Under the pieces are notes generated by a model that worked only from the letters and a program-made list of their open reading frames with translations, was not told the DNA's origin and did no database searches. From Candidatus Omnitrophota bacterium (GTDB taxonomy: Bacteria; Omnitrophota; Gorgyraeia; 2-01-FULL-45-10): a DNA stretch of 46,936 bases. Positions 26,330 to 35,555 of this stretch are shown here, in pieces (the stretch's first letter is position 1; each line of letters opens with the position of its first letter). The translations under genes were made by a program, and so were the position numbers. The DNA lies in NCBI GenBank assembly GCA_003142795.1, contig PLNN01000017.1:70385-117320 (forward strand). Reading direction: 5' to 3'.

Positions 26330-27175
26330 TTAGGTTGCGCCGATGACTTCTGTGCCACACCACACCGCGCTTGGAGCTAATACCACGGGATCGGAAATCC
26401 GTGCCGCTTCCACGCACATCATCTGAAGGTAGTCTTGAGGGTCCATGTCAGCGAGCGAGGCCGATCCTTCGCGCCAGGGATTCCAGACTACCCAATCGCC
26501 GAATCCATCAGTACCGACGACGGTGGAGCTGGAGCCAACGGCGGAGGAAATCGTTACCTGGCGAGGGCCAGATATATAGATACGATCTGTCTGGCCGCGA
26601 AGGTGAAGATCAGGAGCCTCTTCGACGGAACGCGTACCAGCCGCCATCTTATCCACGTAGACCAAGCCAGAGAGTCCCCGGACGGTTGCCAGTTGGACGT
26701 CCGTAACCGCGAAATAGTTATGTAGCGCGGCTGTAAACGAGAACGGTGAGTCACCTGAGTTCGTGATCGTCAGTGACACCGTCAGCATGTCGGCAAGGTT
26801 GACCGTGAGCTCGGCGATGAACGGATAGGGCCAGAGAGCACGCGTCTGCTCGTCGTCGGTAATTCGAAACGTGGCACTGGTATAGACATGCGCGATGAGT
26901 GACCAGCGTCGCGTGCGGAGAAATCCATGTTTGGGAAGCGGCCCGGTCCCGAACTGGGGAAAGACTACTGGGATACCGCCTCGAATGGATTTACCTTGGC
27001 CAAACTGCGCGCGGGAGCTCAGGTAGAACCGCTCCCGGCCGCTCGCATCCACCCAGCTCACCACATGTCCGCCGTAGTGAGTTATACGGGCCGAGGCCCC
27101 GGACGGATGCACAAGCGCGACGGCATCCTCACCGCTCCCAGGCTGATCGGGGTAGCCGGTCGGGTCACGCGTCAA
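26330..27175 (-). CDS. D-hexose-6-phosphate mutarotase (aldose-1-epimerase-like)
   Basis: This 281-residue protein belongs to the YeaD family, which interconverts the alpha and beta anomers of glucose 6-phosphate and similar sugars. Family motifs are SIRGGIPVVFPQFG, the HGFLRTRRW segment with a catalytic His, LHNYFAV with the second His, and WNPW...ADMDPQDYLQMMCVEAA with the catalytic Glu. The first 20 residues are likely a disordered lead. It is upstream of the receiver-encoding fragment in the GC-rich genome, 35 bases apart, with no evident functional link. Confidence 0.88.
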   Translation of the reverse strand: MTRDPTGYPDQPGSGEDAVALVHPSGASARITHYGGHVVSWVDASGRERFYLSSRAQFGQGKSIRGGIPVVFPQFGTGPLPKHGFLRTRRWSLIAHVYTSATFRITDDEQTRALWPYPFIAELTVNLADMLTVSLTITNSGDSPFSFTAALHNYFAVTDVQLATVRGLSGLVYVDKMAAGTRSVEEAPDLHLRGQTDRIYISGPRQVTISSAVGSSSTVVGTDGFGDWVVWNPWREGSASLADMDPQDYLQMMCVEAARISDPVVLAPSAVWCGTEVIGAT

Positions 27176-27212
27176 CGTACGGAGTCCCCCGGGATTTCGC
27201 TCAGGCGTTTTG

Positions 27213-27689
27213 TCAGATGTGGCAGCTCGCTAGGCCGCGCTTCTCGAGGTATTGCTGGTGATAGTCCTCCGCCACATAGAATGTGGACGCAGGAACGATC
27301 TGCGTAACAATTGGTCTCTTGAACCTGCCGCTCTGCTCCATGATCTGTCTGGAACGCTCGGCAAGCTCCTTTTGCTCCTCATCGTGATAGAAGATGACTG
27401 AGCGATACTGCGTTCCGACGTCAGGTCCCTGGCGATTGAGCGTTGTGGGGTCGTGATTGTTCCAGAAGACATCGAGAAGAGTGTTATAGCCAACCTCTTC
27501 CGGATCGAAATCGATCTCTACGACTTCTGCGTGCCCGGTCGCGTGTCCGCAGACCTCTTCATAGGTCGGGTTTGGCTTTGTGCCGCCCTCGTATCCCGAA
27601 GCCGTGCCGGCCACCCCCGGGATCTGTCGAAACGTTGCTTCGGTTCCCCAGAAGCATCCTGCGCCAAATGTTGCTTTGGCAGTCATCAT
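27213..27689 (-). CDS. msrA: Peptide methionine-S-sulfoxide reductase MsrA
   Basis: MsrA repairs methionine-S-sulfoxide in proteins. The catalytic motif GAGCFWGTE is at residues 9-17 and the conserved [12 protein letters not shown] follows; C-terminal Cys (LASCHI) may be the resolving residue. I choose ATG 27689 (or the next codon) because AGCGAGGT lies just upstream. The open frame reaches 27791, but those extra 34 residues do not resemble MsrA. About 158 residues is normal for the family. It ends 37 bases before the mutarotase gene. Confidence 0.94.
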   Translation of the reverse strand: MMTAKATFGAGCFWGTEATFRQIPGVAGTASGYEGGTKPNPTYEEVCGHATGHAEVVEIDFDPEEVGYNTLLDVFWNNHDPTTLNRQGPDVGTQYRSVIFYHDEEQKELAERSRQIMEQSGRFKRPIVTQIVPASTFYVAEDYHQQYLEKRGLASCHI

Positions 27690-27720
27690 ACCTCGCTTGA
27701 ACGAACGATCGTTCCAGGTG

Positions 27721-27870
27721 TTAGTGTCGCTTGAAATATTGCACGTCGCGCTCGTGCTTTTCTGCTGCCGCGCGTGTATTGAAGGTACCAAGATTACGAC
27801 GCTTGCCGGTCTTCGGATTGGTCTTTTTTGAGTACAAACGATACTCGCCGGTTTTCAGTTTGCGGATCAT
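27721..27870 (-). CDS. Small basic conserved protein (49 aa)
   Basis: The product starts [16 protein letters not shown] and continues with [32 protein letters not shown] split around it; it is very rich in Lys and Arg. Near-identical short proteins are, to my knowledge, widespread in Proteobacteria and Acidobacteria as conserved hypotheticals. AGGAGAGG precedes the ATG. The basic N-terminus and helical C-terminus suggest nucleic acid or ribosome binding, which is inference. The gene ends 31 bases before msrA. Confidence 0.75.
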   Translation of the reverse strand: MIRKLKTGEYRLYSKKTNPKTGKRRNLGTFNTRAAAEKHERDVQYFKRH

Positions 27871-27937
27871 TGCACCTCTCCTTTTGGGCAAAGAATTGGC
27901 AAGGATCAGTCCAGACCGCTCGATGAGCGAGCGTGCT

Positions 27938-28165
27938 TTATTCGTCCGGCAAGTCCAGTAGCCGGAGTGCCTGCACGGCGTCGGAATGCTTCACCGCCAG
28001 CCGCACTCCATTGGAAAAAGTGAGAGCTGGGTAGGCTCCCCCGGCATCATCGCCTACGACGATGGACTGAATGTCGTTAGCGTCGAGCGCTGCTTGCGCG
28101 ATGTGAGCCGAGATGGCGTCGGAGAACGTCCGAATCACTACTATGTCGTCGTTGGCCTCAAACAT
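27938..28165 (-). CDS. DUF2007-like small protein
   Basis: This 75-residue protein has the DUF2007 pattern: DIVVIRTFSDAISAHIAQAALDANDIQSIVV (beta-alpha-beta, ferredoxin-like) followed by VRLAVKHSDAVQALRLLD. These proteins are thought to be small regulatory or signal-transducing modules; the function is not established. I choose ATG 28165 over 28204 because GGGGAG lies 5 bases upstream and the overlap with murB falls to 8 bases. Confidence 0.75.
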   Translation of the reverse strand: MFEANDDIVVIRTFSDAISAHIAQAALDANDIQSIVVGDDAGGAYPALTFSNGVRLAVKHSDAVQALRLLDLPDE

Positions 28166-29144
28166 CGAACTCCCCGACGAATCCAATTTCGGGTGTGAGC
28201 TCATGGCCTAGCTCGCTTTTTACTCGATGCTGAGCGAGTGCTATGAGCTCGCGCACATCGCGGGCGGTGGCACCGCCCAGGTTCACCATGATATTGGCAT
28301 GGATGTGCGAGATCTGAGCGCCGCCGATGCGATGCCCTTTCATTCCAAGTTGATCGATGAGGCGACCGGCACCCACGCCCTCGATCTTCCTGAAGATCGA
28401 TCCAGCGGATGGATGAAACTGAAGCCACGGATGCCGAGCGCCCCGCCAGCTGAGGTTCTCCTGGATGATTCGATGCATCACCGCTGGATCACCTGGTGAG
28501 AGGCGGAAGGTGACAGCGAGGGCGTAGTCGGCGCGATGATGAAATACCGAATCGTCGTATCCGAAGCGCAGGTATTCCGCATCGACGCTTTGCCTGTGGC
28601 CTTCCGCGCTCAGTATCTCGCACGACTCCACAACCTCAGCGATAAACATCGTCCGGTCGCGTCCTGGTGCTGGGCTGAGGAAGTGCAGGTTCTGCCATGC
28701 GGCACCGCCAACGGTGCTTGGGATTCCAACGTAGTGCTCGAGACCGGACCATCCACGTTCGACCGCTTCCGGAATGAGTTCGCCCATTACAACGCCACTC
28801 TCCGCTACGAGGCGTCCGTCCTCGTAAAAATCGAAGTGGCGGGCGCAATTACGAATGACCAATCCGCGAAAGCCGAGGTCGCCGACCAGAATGTTGGCGC
28901 CGAGTCCGAGTACGAAGAACGGGACGTCGAAACGCCTTGCAACGCTGATTGCTTCAGCGAGATCATCGGCGGAATCGGCGGAATACAGCAGGTCAGCTGG
29001 TCCGCCAATGCGGAACGTGGTATATGGCGCGATAGGCTCGTCGCGAGTCAGTCGCGACTGGTCGAGATGCGGCGCCAGCTTATCGTACGCATATTTTTCC
29101 GACGGCCCGTTGCTGCCGATCTTCACGCCATGGCTCTGAGTCAT
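28158..29144 (-). CDS. murB: UDP-N-acetylenolpyruvoylglucosamine reductase MurB
   Basis: MurB reduces UDP-GlcNAc-enolpyruvate to UDP-MurNAc in peptidoglycan synthesis, using FAD and NADPH. FAD-binding motifs are TTFRIGGPADLL and LGLGANILVGDLGFRGLVI. The domain also carries LEHYVGIPSTVGGAAWQN, and the C-terminal HPSAGSIFRKI supplies the catalytic Ser. Lack of the long tyrosine loop of E. coli-type enzymes suggests the type II class. The first 30 residues are variable, so a start at an internal codon is possible. It is divergent from the M28 peptidase gene. Confidence 0.93.
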   Translation of the reverse strand: MTQSHGVKIGSNGPSEKYAYDKLAPHLDQSRLTRDEPIAPYTTFRIGGPADLLYSADSADDLAEAISVARRFDVPFFVLGLGANILVGDLGFRGLVIRNCARHFDFYEDGRLVAESGVVMGELIPEAVERGWSGLEHYVGIPSTVGGAAWQNLHFLSPAPGRDRTMFIAEVVESCEILSAEGHRQSVDAEYLRFGYDDSVFHHRADYALAVTFRLSPGDPAVMHRIIQENLSWRGARHPWLQFHPSAGSIFRKIEGVGAGRLIDQLGMKGHRIGGAQISHIHANIMVNLGGATARDVRELIALAQHRVKSELGHELTPEIGFVGEFDV

Positions 29145-29230
29145 ACTTTATGGTGCGGATGCATAACCAATCAAATATACGGTGTGAGGATCGCACCCCA
29201 ATCAGCCGCCTAATTCACCAGGATTCCCTG

Positions 29231-30751
29231 ATGCCGAGTCGTGCTACCCTTCGTATCGCGCTGCGCATGCGTGCGCTATTCACAGTCTCAATCGTCGCCG
29301 CGTTTGCGCTTTCGATTCCCGCAAGTGGGCAAATCGCTCAGGAGCGCGTTGATCTTGATGCAGTATTGCGCATTCGTCAGGAAGGACTCGAACGCTCGCA
29401 AATTCCTGAGCTCGCGCATCATTTAACTGATGTGATTGGGCCGAGGTTGACAGGGTCGCCAGGAATGAAAGCGGCGAACGAATGGACCGCGGCGACGCTG
29501 CGCATGTGGGGGCTCACCGGCGTCGAGATCGAGCCGTGGGGCCGATTCGGGCGCGGCTGGGAAAATGTGGCGTACGAGGGGCGTGTGCTCACCCCATACA
29601 GCCAGTCAATGCCAGGTCAGGCGAGCGGTTGGACCGGGAGCACCAAGGGCACCATAACGGCGCCCGTACTTGTGGTCGAAGGCGGCGTGGATAGTATCGC
29701 GAAATACGGAACGAAGCTACGCGGTGCGCTCGTGCTCGCGACTCCCCCGCGCGCGACAGCTCCGGAGTTCCGCGACTACGAACGCCGTACTCCACTCGAT
29801 TCGCTACTGGCGCCGGCGAATCAACGTCCTGAGGCGCGGATTGGATGGGATACACTGCTCGTCAAGATCCAGAAGCAGCAAGCCCACCGCGACTCGCTGC
29901 TGAGCGCGGCCAGCGTGGCGGGAGTAATCACGGGATCGGGTAGCCCGTACGGAACGATTCGTGGCGGCGGCGATTGGTCAGCGACAAATCCGGATGCGCC
30001 GATCCCGGTGCCGACCATTGTCATAGCTCAGGAACAGTACAATGAGATGTACCGCAACATCATGAGTGGAGTACCGGTAAAGGTTCAGTTGAATGTTCAG
30101 AACCGATTCCTGACAGACGACCTGAACGCGTACAACACGCTTGGCGACATTCGCGGCAGCGACAAGGCCGAGGAGTATGTGATGATCGGCGCCCATCTCG
30201 ATTCATGGCACTATGGCAACGGCGCGACCGACAACGCAGCAGGCTCGATTGTGATGATGGAGGCCATGCGTATCCTCAAAACGCTCAACCTTCACCCGCG
30301 GCGCACAATTCGCATTGCCCTGTGGAGTGGCGAAGAGGAGGGTATCTACGGATCCCGCGGATGGATCAAGAACCATCCGGAAATGACGCCCAAGATCTCG
30401 GCGTACCTCAACCTCGACAACGGGACTGGCAAGATCCGCGGGATATGGGATCAGTCGAACGAAAAGGCAGTGCCAATCTTCGAGCAGATTCTGTGGCCGT
30501 TTCGCGACCTTGGAGTTGTTGCGGTCCGTCGTGGCAATACCGGGAGTACCGATCACGTATCGTTCGATGACGTGGGGATCCCCGGGTTCAACTTCATCCA
30601 GGATCCAATCGAATATGGACTCCGCACGCACCATTCATCGGCTGACGTGTACGATCACCTGATGCTCGACGATCTGAAGCAGGCAGCCGTTGTCGTGGCT
30701 GCGACGGCCTACGAGCTCGCCAATAGAGACGAGATGTTTCCACGCAAGTGA
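29231..30751 (+). CDS. Secreted M28-family aminopeptidase
   Basis: A signal peptide (MRALFTVSIVAAFALSIPASGQ) follows the ATG at 29231, which I prefer to 29150. The M28 zinc site is complete: His and Asp in GAHLDSWHYGNGATDNAAG, the catalytic Glu pair in WSGEEEGIYGS, Asp in LNLDNG and a C-terminal His in RTHHSSADVYD. A PA-type insert of about 130 residues sits between the N-terminus and the catalytic core. About 506 residues from this start. The GTG of the next gene overlaps its stop, so the three peptidases form one operon probably serving extracellular peptide scavenging. Confidence 0.92.
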   Translation: MPSRATLRIALRMRALFTVSIVAAFALSIPASGQIAQERVDLDAVLRIRQEGLERSQIPELAHHLTDVIGPRLTGSPGMKAANEWTAATLRMWGLTGVEIEPWGRFGRGWENVAYEGRVLTPYSQSMPGQASGWTGSTKGTITAPVLVVEGGVDSIAKYGTKLRGALVLATPPRATAPEFRDYERRTPLDSLLAPANQRPEARIGWDTLLVKIQKQQAHRDSLLSAASVAGVITGSGSPYGTIRGGGDWSATNPDAPIPVPTIVIAQEQYNEMYRNIMSGVPVKVQLNVQNRFLTDDLNAYNTLGDIRGSDKAEEYVMIGAHLDSWHYGNGATDNAAGSIVMMEAMRILKTLNLHPRRTIRIALWSGEEEGIYGSRGWIKNHPEMTPKISAYLNLDNGTGKIRGIWDQSNEKAVPIFEQILWPFRDLGVVAVRRGNTGSTDHVSFDDVGIPGFNFIQDPIEYGLRTHHSSADVYDHLMLDDLKQAAVVVAATAYELANRDEMFPRK

Positions 30752-30756
30752 GGAAG

Positions 30757-32145
30757 ATGAAAGCAGGATTGCTTCGCCGGGCGACGATAGCGTTTGTCAC
30801 GACCATATGTCTGTTGCCGGCCGTGCTACCGGCGCAGCGCGCGGAGCTCGACAAGATCATCAAGCGGCGAGTGTTGTCGAATGGACTGGAGATTATAGTC
30901 ATCGAGAACCACGGTGTGCCACTCGCGACGGTCGAGGTGAATGTGCGGAACGGATCGTTCACGCAAACACCGGAGTATGCCGGCCTCGCTCACATGTATG
31001 AGCACATGTTTTTCCGCGCCAATTCCGAGTATCCGCAGAGCGAGATGTATCTGGATCGCGCGGCGCAACTTGGCGCTGTGTTCAATGGAACCACGCAGGA
31101 AGAAACGGTGAGCTACTATCTCACCGTTCCCGCAGACTCCGTTCGCGGTGCTATTCAGTGGCTGACACCGGCACTTCGCGCTCCACTCTTTCTCGAGAAT
31201 GAGCTCGCGGTGGAAAGGCAGGTGGTGATTGGAGAGTACGACCGGAACGAATCGAGTCCGTTCTTTCAGCTACAACGGCAAATGGACACGAAGCTGTATC
31301 CGGGCAACTACTCGCGAAAGAATGTGATTGGCGATCGCCAGGTTGTGGCGACGACCACACCAGAGAAGATGCGTTTTATCCAGCACAAGTATTACATCCC
31401 CAACAACTCGGTATTAATAGTTGCGGGTGATGTGAAGCCGGATAGCATTTTCGCAATCGCAGAGAACCAGTTGGGGAGCTGGCCGCGTGGTCCTGATCCG
31501 TTTGCCACTGATCCCATACCAGATATTCCGCCGCTTACCGCGAGCGATGCCGTAGTTGCGGAAGCGGGCGTCAACGCGGTCAGCGTGTTGCTTCAATGGC
31601 AGGGACCGAGCGTTGGTAAGGATCCAAAGTCGACGTATGCAGCAGATGTGTTCTCCGATCTTCTCAACGATCCACGGTCGCGCTTTCAGCAGCGACTGGT
31701 TGACAGCGGTCTGTGGCAGGGCGTGGTAGTCAACTACTACACGTTGAACCACACGGGCCCGATCACGATAAGCGGACAGACCTCGCCGGAGAAACTACGG
31801 CAGGCACTTGCCGCGCTAGACGCCGAAATCAAGAAGCTGGATGATCCAGCCTACTTTGATCCGGACGAGCTGAAGGCCGCGCAAGCGCACCGTTCGGTGA
31901 CTTCAGCATTCGGGCGAGAGGAAGCATCCGCGTTTGCGCACACACTCGGTTTCTGGTGGAGCGTCGCGAGTCTTGAATACTACATGGGCTACGTTGACAA
32001 CATGGCGCATCAGAGCACAGCGGACATGCGTGCATACGCAGACAAGTACATCGTTGGCAAGCCACGCATTACCGGCGTTCTCATCTCACCAGAAGGGCGT
32101 CAGCAAATACATCTCACAGTCGACGAACTGAAGGGGCCAAAGTGA
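30757..32145 (+). CDS. M16 zinc metallopeptidase, catalytic subunit
   Basis: This is a secreted insulinase-family peptidase (signal peptide ATIAFVTTICLLPAVLPAQ). The inverted zinc motif HMYEH (counting from the GTG at 30748: His82, Glu85, His86) and the third ligand Glu163 in VIGEYDRN fit HxxEH-x76-E exactly. The second M16 domain starts near residue 220. The start is either GTG 30748, overlapping the previous stop, or ATG 30757; I use the ATG. It pairs with the next gene, which lacks the zinc motif, as in bacterial heterodimeric M16B peptidases. Confidence 0.92.
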   Translation: MKAGLLRRATIAFVTTICLLPAVLPAQRAELDKIIKRRVLSNGLEIIVIENHGVPLATVEVNVRNGSFTQTPEYAGLAHMYEHMFFRANSEYPQSEMYLDRAAQLGAVFNGTTQEETVSYYLTVPADSVRGAIQWLTPALRAPLFLENELAVERQVVIGEYDRNESSPFFQLQRQMDTKLYPGNYSRKNVIGDRQVVATTTPEKMRFIQHKYYIPNNSVLIVAGDVKPDSIFAIAENQLGSWPRGPDPFATDPIPDIPPLTASDAVVAEAGVNAVSVLLQWQGPSVGKDPKSTYAADVFSDLLNDPRSRFQQRLVDSGLWQGVVVNYYTLNHTGPITISGQTSPEKLRQALAALDAEIKKLDDPAYFDPDELKAAQAHRSVTSAFGREEASAFAHTLGFWWSVASLEYYMGYVDNMAHQSTADMRAYADKYIVGKPRITGVLISPEGRQQIHLTVDELKGPK

Positions 32146-33455
32146 TGCTGCGCAGAGTCATCACAGGTATTGGGCTCGTGTGTGTGGCCGCTGGCGGTGT
32201 TGCTGCCCAGACAGCCGCGGACACTCTCACATCGAGCTTCTCCGTAGACGGAATGCCGGTGATCCTTCGACGTAACACGTCGAACAATGTAGTTGTTGCC
32301 AACGTGTATCTATTGGGCGGGGTGCGCCAAGTAACTCGCGCGAATAGCGGGATCGAGCCATTTCTGCTATCAGTCTCGGAGCGTGGGACGACGCACTATC
32401 CCAAAGCAGTTCTGCGCAGCAAGACTTCCGCGTTGGGGAGTGACTTTGTGGTGGCACCGAGCACTGACTGGACGATGTTCGGGGCGCGCACGATAACGAC
32501 AGTGCTTGACTCGACGTGGGCGATATTCGCCGACCGGCTGATGTATCCGGCTATTCAACCCGCTGAAGTCGAGCTGGTGAGATCGCAATTACTCAGCGCC
32601 GAAAAACAGGAACGGGATGATCCGGATTCGTACGTATCGAATCTCGCGGATAGCATCGCGTTCATCGGGCACCCATACTCGGTATCGTCGACGGGTAATG
32701 CAACCTCGCTCGCCAGCATCACGCCGGCCAGTCTACGGGAGTATCAGCGCTCACAGATCGTGAAGTCGCGGATACTGGTCGTTGTGGTTGGGGATGTAAC
32801 GCGAGCGCATCTGGAATCGTTAATTCACGGGACGCTCGGCCGTTTGCCAGCAGGTTCGTACAAGTGGTCGCTTCCCGATCCGATTCCGCTCACGCCATCT
32901 TCGACCGTGCTCGTGCAGCGTGAGCTTCCAACGAATTACATACTCGGATATGTCGCAGGGCCACAGGCATCGTCGCCTGACTACACGGCACTGCGTGTTG
33001 CGGCAACCGTACTGACCGGGCAGATGTTCGCGGAGATCCGCGGGCGCCAGAATCTGACGTACGATGTACACGCACCGTTCCTGGAGCGCGCCGCCAGTGC
33101 GTCGGGTCTTTACGTGACGACGGTTTCGCCGGACACAACGCTCAAGCTCATGAAGTATTTCATAGATCAGTTGAAGAACGAAACCGTGACTAGCGAAGGA
33201 TTGCAGCGGTTGGAGCTGCAGTTCATTACTCAGTATTTTCTGGATAACGAGACCAACGCATCTCAGGCTGACTTTCTTGCCAGGTCGCAGTTGTATCAGG
33301 GCGACTACCGACGGGCGATGTCATTCGTCAATGATCTGAAATCGGTCACGCCAGAGGCAGTGCAAGCGGCGGCTCGAAAGTACATCAAGAGCTTTCACTG
33401 GGCGTATCTGGGCGATACGACAAAGGTGAATCGAAATTTGCTGGAGAGTTTCTAA
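32145..33455 (+). CDS. M16-family peptidase, non-catalytic partner
   Basis: After a signal peptide (VITGIGLVCVAAGGVAAQ) the fold follows M16, but where the catalytic subunit has HMYEH this protein has IEPFLLS, so it cannot bind zinc there. The C-terminal half keeps the Arg/Tyr region (RGRQNLTYDVHAPF) that completes the partner's active site in heterodimeric M16B enzymes. About 436 residues. Start at ATG 32145 or GTG 32142, both overlapping the upstream stop, indicating coupled translation and probably 1:1 stoichiometry. Confidence 0.88.
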   Translation: MLRRVITGIGLVCVAAGGVAAQTAADTLTSSFSVDGMPVILRRNTSNNVVVANVYLLGGVRQVTRANSGIEPFLLSVSERGTTHYPKAVLRSKTSALGSDFVVAPSTDWTMFGARTITTVLDSTWAIFADRLMYPAIQPAEVELVRSQLLSAEKQERDDPDSYVSNLADSIAFIGHPYSVSSTGNATSLASITPASLREYQRSQIVKSRILVVVVGDVTRAHLESLIHGTLGRLPAGSYKWSLPDPIPLTPSSTVLVQRELPTNYILGYVAGPQASSPDYTALRVAATVLTGQMFAEIRGRQNLTYDVHAPFLERAASASGLYVTTVSPDTTLKLMKYFIDQLKNETVTSEGLQRLELQFITQYFLDNETNASQADFLARSQLYQGDYRRAMSFVNDLKSVTPEAVQAAARKYIKSFHWAYLGDTTKVNRNLLESF

Positions 33456-33475
33456 CGCGTCTGATGTGGTTCGGT

Positions 33476-34057
33476 TCAGTAGCGTAGATTGACGCGGAGG
33501 GAGAGGACAGTCGCGGGTCCTCGGTCGTGGTTGTAACCTGGATTGCGAATGTACTGTACGTCTGGGCTGAGTTGGAAGTACGCGCCCAACTGCGCGCGAT
33601 AGTATGTCTCGATGAGCTGCTCGGGCCTGTAGTTGAGCTTGCCGTCACCGAGTAGGAATCCGAGACCACCGGCATTGAGATATTCGCGGTGGATCTTCAC
33701 AATTTCTGTCTTTGCACCAGCGAGACCGATGCGATCATCCGTCCGGCTCCAGTGACTGCCGCTTACCTGAACGCCCGCGCTGATGTGACGATCGACCTCG
33801 GTGAATGCGAAGCTCTCATTCTTACCGTCGTTACCGCCGATCCGGGCGAACGCTCCCGTCTCACCACCATCAGCAAACGGTTGCTCGAGATTGACCCCCC
33901 ATCCGTATTTGCTACGGCCGGGTTTATCGTCCGCAGAGATATTGGGGGTTGACTCTGTCGCACGGGCGATCATCAACGCCTCGGCGTAACTTCCCATGCG
34001 CGCGTGGTTCATATACCCGAGGAAGCGCGCGATTGTGCCAGTAGCAGGAGCTATCAC
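33476..34057 (-). pseudogene. C-terminal remnant of an OprB-like carbohydrate porin
   Basis: The 193-residue frame looks like the last third to half of an OprB-family porin: FLGYMNHARMGSY, the extended strand pairs YGWGVNLEQPFADGGETGAFARIGG, YRPEQLIETYYRAQLGAYF and the final PATVLSLRVNLRY ending in Tyr, as needed for outer-membrane insertion. Full proteins exceed 400 residues and carry a signal peptide. Here the N-terminal part and signal are absent: the preceding DNA holds a short membrane ORF and then hisIE. A nonfunctional fragment is the simplest reading. Confidence 0.65.
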
Positions 34058-34188
34058 TGTGAGCTCGAGGTGATCGCCACGTGCGCGCCGAAGGTCATGA
34101 TCACCAGAAGCATGATGAGCAGGGATACGACGTCACCGAGCATCGTGAGTAGCAATGTGACGATGGAACGCTTGCGTGGTGACGCCAT
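34054..34188 (-). CDS. Small single-helix membrane ORF after hisIE
   Basis: This 44-residue ORF starts MASPRKRSIVTLLL, followed by a long hydrophobic stretch (LLIMLLVIMTFGAHVAI), so one basic-inside membrane helix. It begins 9 bases after the hisIE stop and overlaps the porin remnant by a GTGA. No convincing ribosome site. It could be the degraded front of the porin region or a real small protein; I cannot tell. Confidence 0.35.
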   Translation of the reverse strand: MASPRKRSIVTLLLTMLGDVVSLLIMLLVIMTFGAHVAITSSSQ

Positions 34189-34197
34189 GTGGATCGT

Positions 34198-34791
34198 CTA
34201 TTCCGCGCGGCTCGCGAGTACACGTCGCACGTCGTCAAGCGTGACACTCTGTGCACGCAGTGCGACCATCATGTGATACAGGAGATCAGCCGCTTCTTCG
34301 GCGGCGCGGTCGTTGTCGTCGTCTGCCAGCGCCAGCACCAACTCGGCGGTTTCCTCACCGAGTTTTTTCAATCGCAGATTGCGATCAGCGAGTAGGCGCT
34401 GAGTGTAGCCATGGCCGGTTTCCGCGCCATGTACACGTGATTCGATCAGCGCCGCGAGCGCTGTGAGCGCGTCGCCGTTGGCCGGCTGGTCGAAGCAGGA
34501 TACGGTGCCGTTGTGACACGCAGGACCGGCGGGTGTCACGCGTGCGAGAATAGCGTCCCCATCGCAATCCGTGGTAAGCGAGATCACCCGTTGAATGTTG
34601 CCGCTACTTGCGCCCTTGTGCCACAATCCGCGCATCCGTGAGCGGTAATGCATCTCGCCAGTCTCGATGGTTTTGTCGAATGCTTCGCGGTCCATGTGGG
34701 CGACCATCAACACGGCGCCTGTCTGAGCGTCCTGTGTTACCACGGTGACCATGCCGCCGCTCTTGTCGAAATCGAGGTCGTCTACTGTCAT
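34198..34791 (-). CDS. hisI: Bifunctional phosphoribosyl-AMP cyclohydrolase / phosphoribosyl-ATP pyrophosphatase
   Basis: This is the fused HisIE enzyme performing the second and third steps of histidine synthesis. The HisI half carries VLMVAHMDREA, YRSRMRGLWHKGASSGN, the metal site DCDGDAIL and CHNGTVSCF. The HisE half (from about residue 110) has LGEETAELVLA and the AAEEAADLLYHMMV helices with acidic metal ligands. 197 residues, normal for the fusion. It is the last gene of the his operon; its ATG overlaps the hisN stop. Confidence 0.95.
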   Translation of the reverse strand: MTVDDLDFDKSGGMVTVVTQDAQTGAVLMVAHMDREAFDKTIETGEMHYRSRMRGLWHKGASSGNIQRVISLTTDCDGDAILARVTPAGPACHNGTVSCFDQPANGDALTALAALIESRVHGAETGHGYTQRLLADRNLRLKKLGEETAELVLALADDDNDRAAEEAADLLYHMMVALRAQSVTLDDVRRVLASRAE

Positions 34792-35555
34792 GGAACCTGT
34801 ACCAGAATGTCACGTACTGGCTGTGCCAGCGCAAAGGTGGTCGCTATGATGTCGCCACCGAATGCTGTAGAGCGACCGCGCCAATCAGTAAACGAGCCAC
34901 CAGCTTCAGTGATGATCGGATAGAGCGCGGCGGAGTCCCACGGAGAGACGATGTCGTCGACCATGACATCGGCGCGTCCTGTAGCCAGAAGGAGATAGCC
35001 GTAGCAGTCGCCCCATGTTCGTGCTACCGCGGCCTTTGAAGCCAGCCGGCGCCACGCTGAAGCGCGATCGGGGCGTTCGGCGAATCGGTCGTCGGTGATA
35101 AGTACGGTGGACTCGGCGATGGTCGCGCGCTCCGACACGCTGCAGCGGGCGCCGTTCCAGAAACAACCCTCGCCCAGGGCAGCTACTATGGTTTCGGCAA
35201 TCGCGGGAAAGTACGCGCATCCAGCGAGAACTGAATCCCCCTCCGTTACGGCCACGAGCGTGCCCCAGAGCGGAACCGTTCTCACGAAGCTCTTGGTGCC
35301 GTCTATCGGATCGATAATCCAGCGTCTTGGAGCATCAGGCCGAACGTCGCCGAACTCCTCACCCAAAATCCCGTCATCCGGAAAGCGTTTCTCTATCCAC
35401 GCTCTTGCACGCTCCTCGGCTCCGCGGTCCGCGATGGTTACTGGCGAGCCGTCCTTCTTTACGTCGACTGTCAGCTCCTTTCCGTAATGCGACATCGCGA
35501 AGTTGCCGGCGAGCGATGCAACCTCGGCAATGGCGTCAAGGTATGATTCGGTCAC
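34788..35555 (-). CDS. hisN: Histidinol-phosphatase, inositol-monophosphatase type
   Basis: This 255-residue protein of the IMPase superfamily has the metal-site motifs [18 protein letters not shown] and [15 protein letters not shown]. Within this his operon hisB contains only the dehydratase domain, so this gene supplies the missing histidinol-phosphate phosphatase step, as HisN does in Actinobacteria. It overlaps hisF upstream and hisIE downstream by 4 bases each. Confidence 0.9.
   Translation of the reverse strand: MTESYLDAIAEVASLAGNFAMSHYGKELTVDVKKDGSPVTIADRGAEERARAWIEKRFPDDGILGEEFGDVRPDAPRRWIIDPIDGTKSFVRTVPLWGTLVAVTEGDSVLAGCAYFPAIAETIVAALGEGCFWNGARCSVSERATIAESTVLITDDRFAERPDRASAWRRLASKAAVARTWGDCYGYLLLATGRADVMVDDIVSPWDSAALYPIITEAGGSFTDWRGRSTAFGGDIIATTFALAQPVRDILVQVP

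Noticed and set aside
26296-26358. Longer start for the response regulator
   Set aside because: It overlaps the mutarotase end and adds 21 residues before the normal receiver start.
28536-29213. Plus-strand ORF of 225 codons
   Set aside because: Antisense to murB, no recognisable domain, Arg/Ser/Ala composition typical of shadows.
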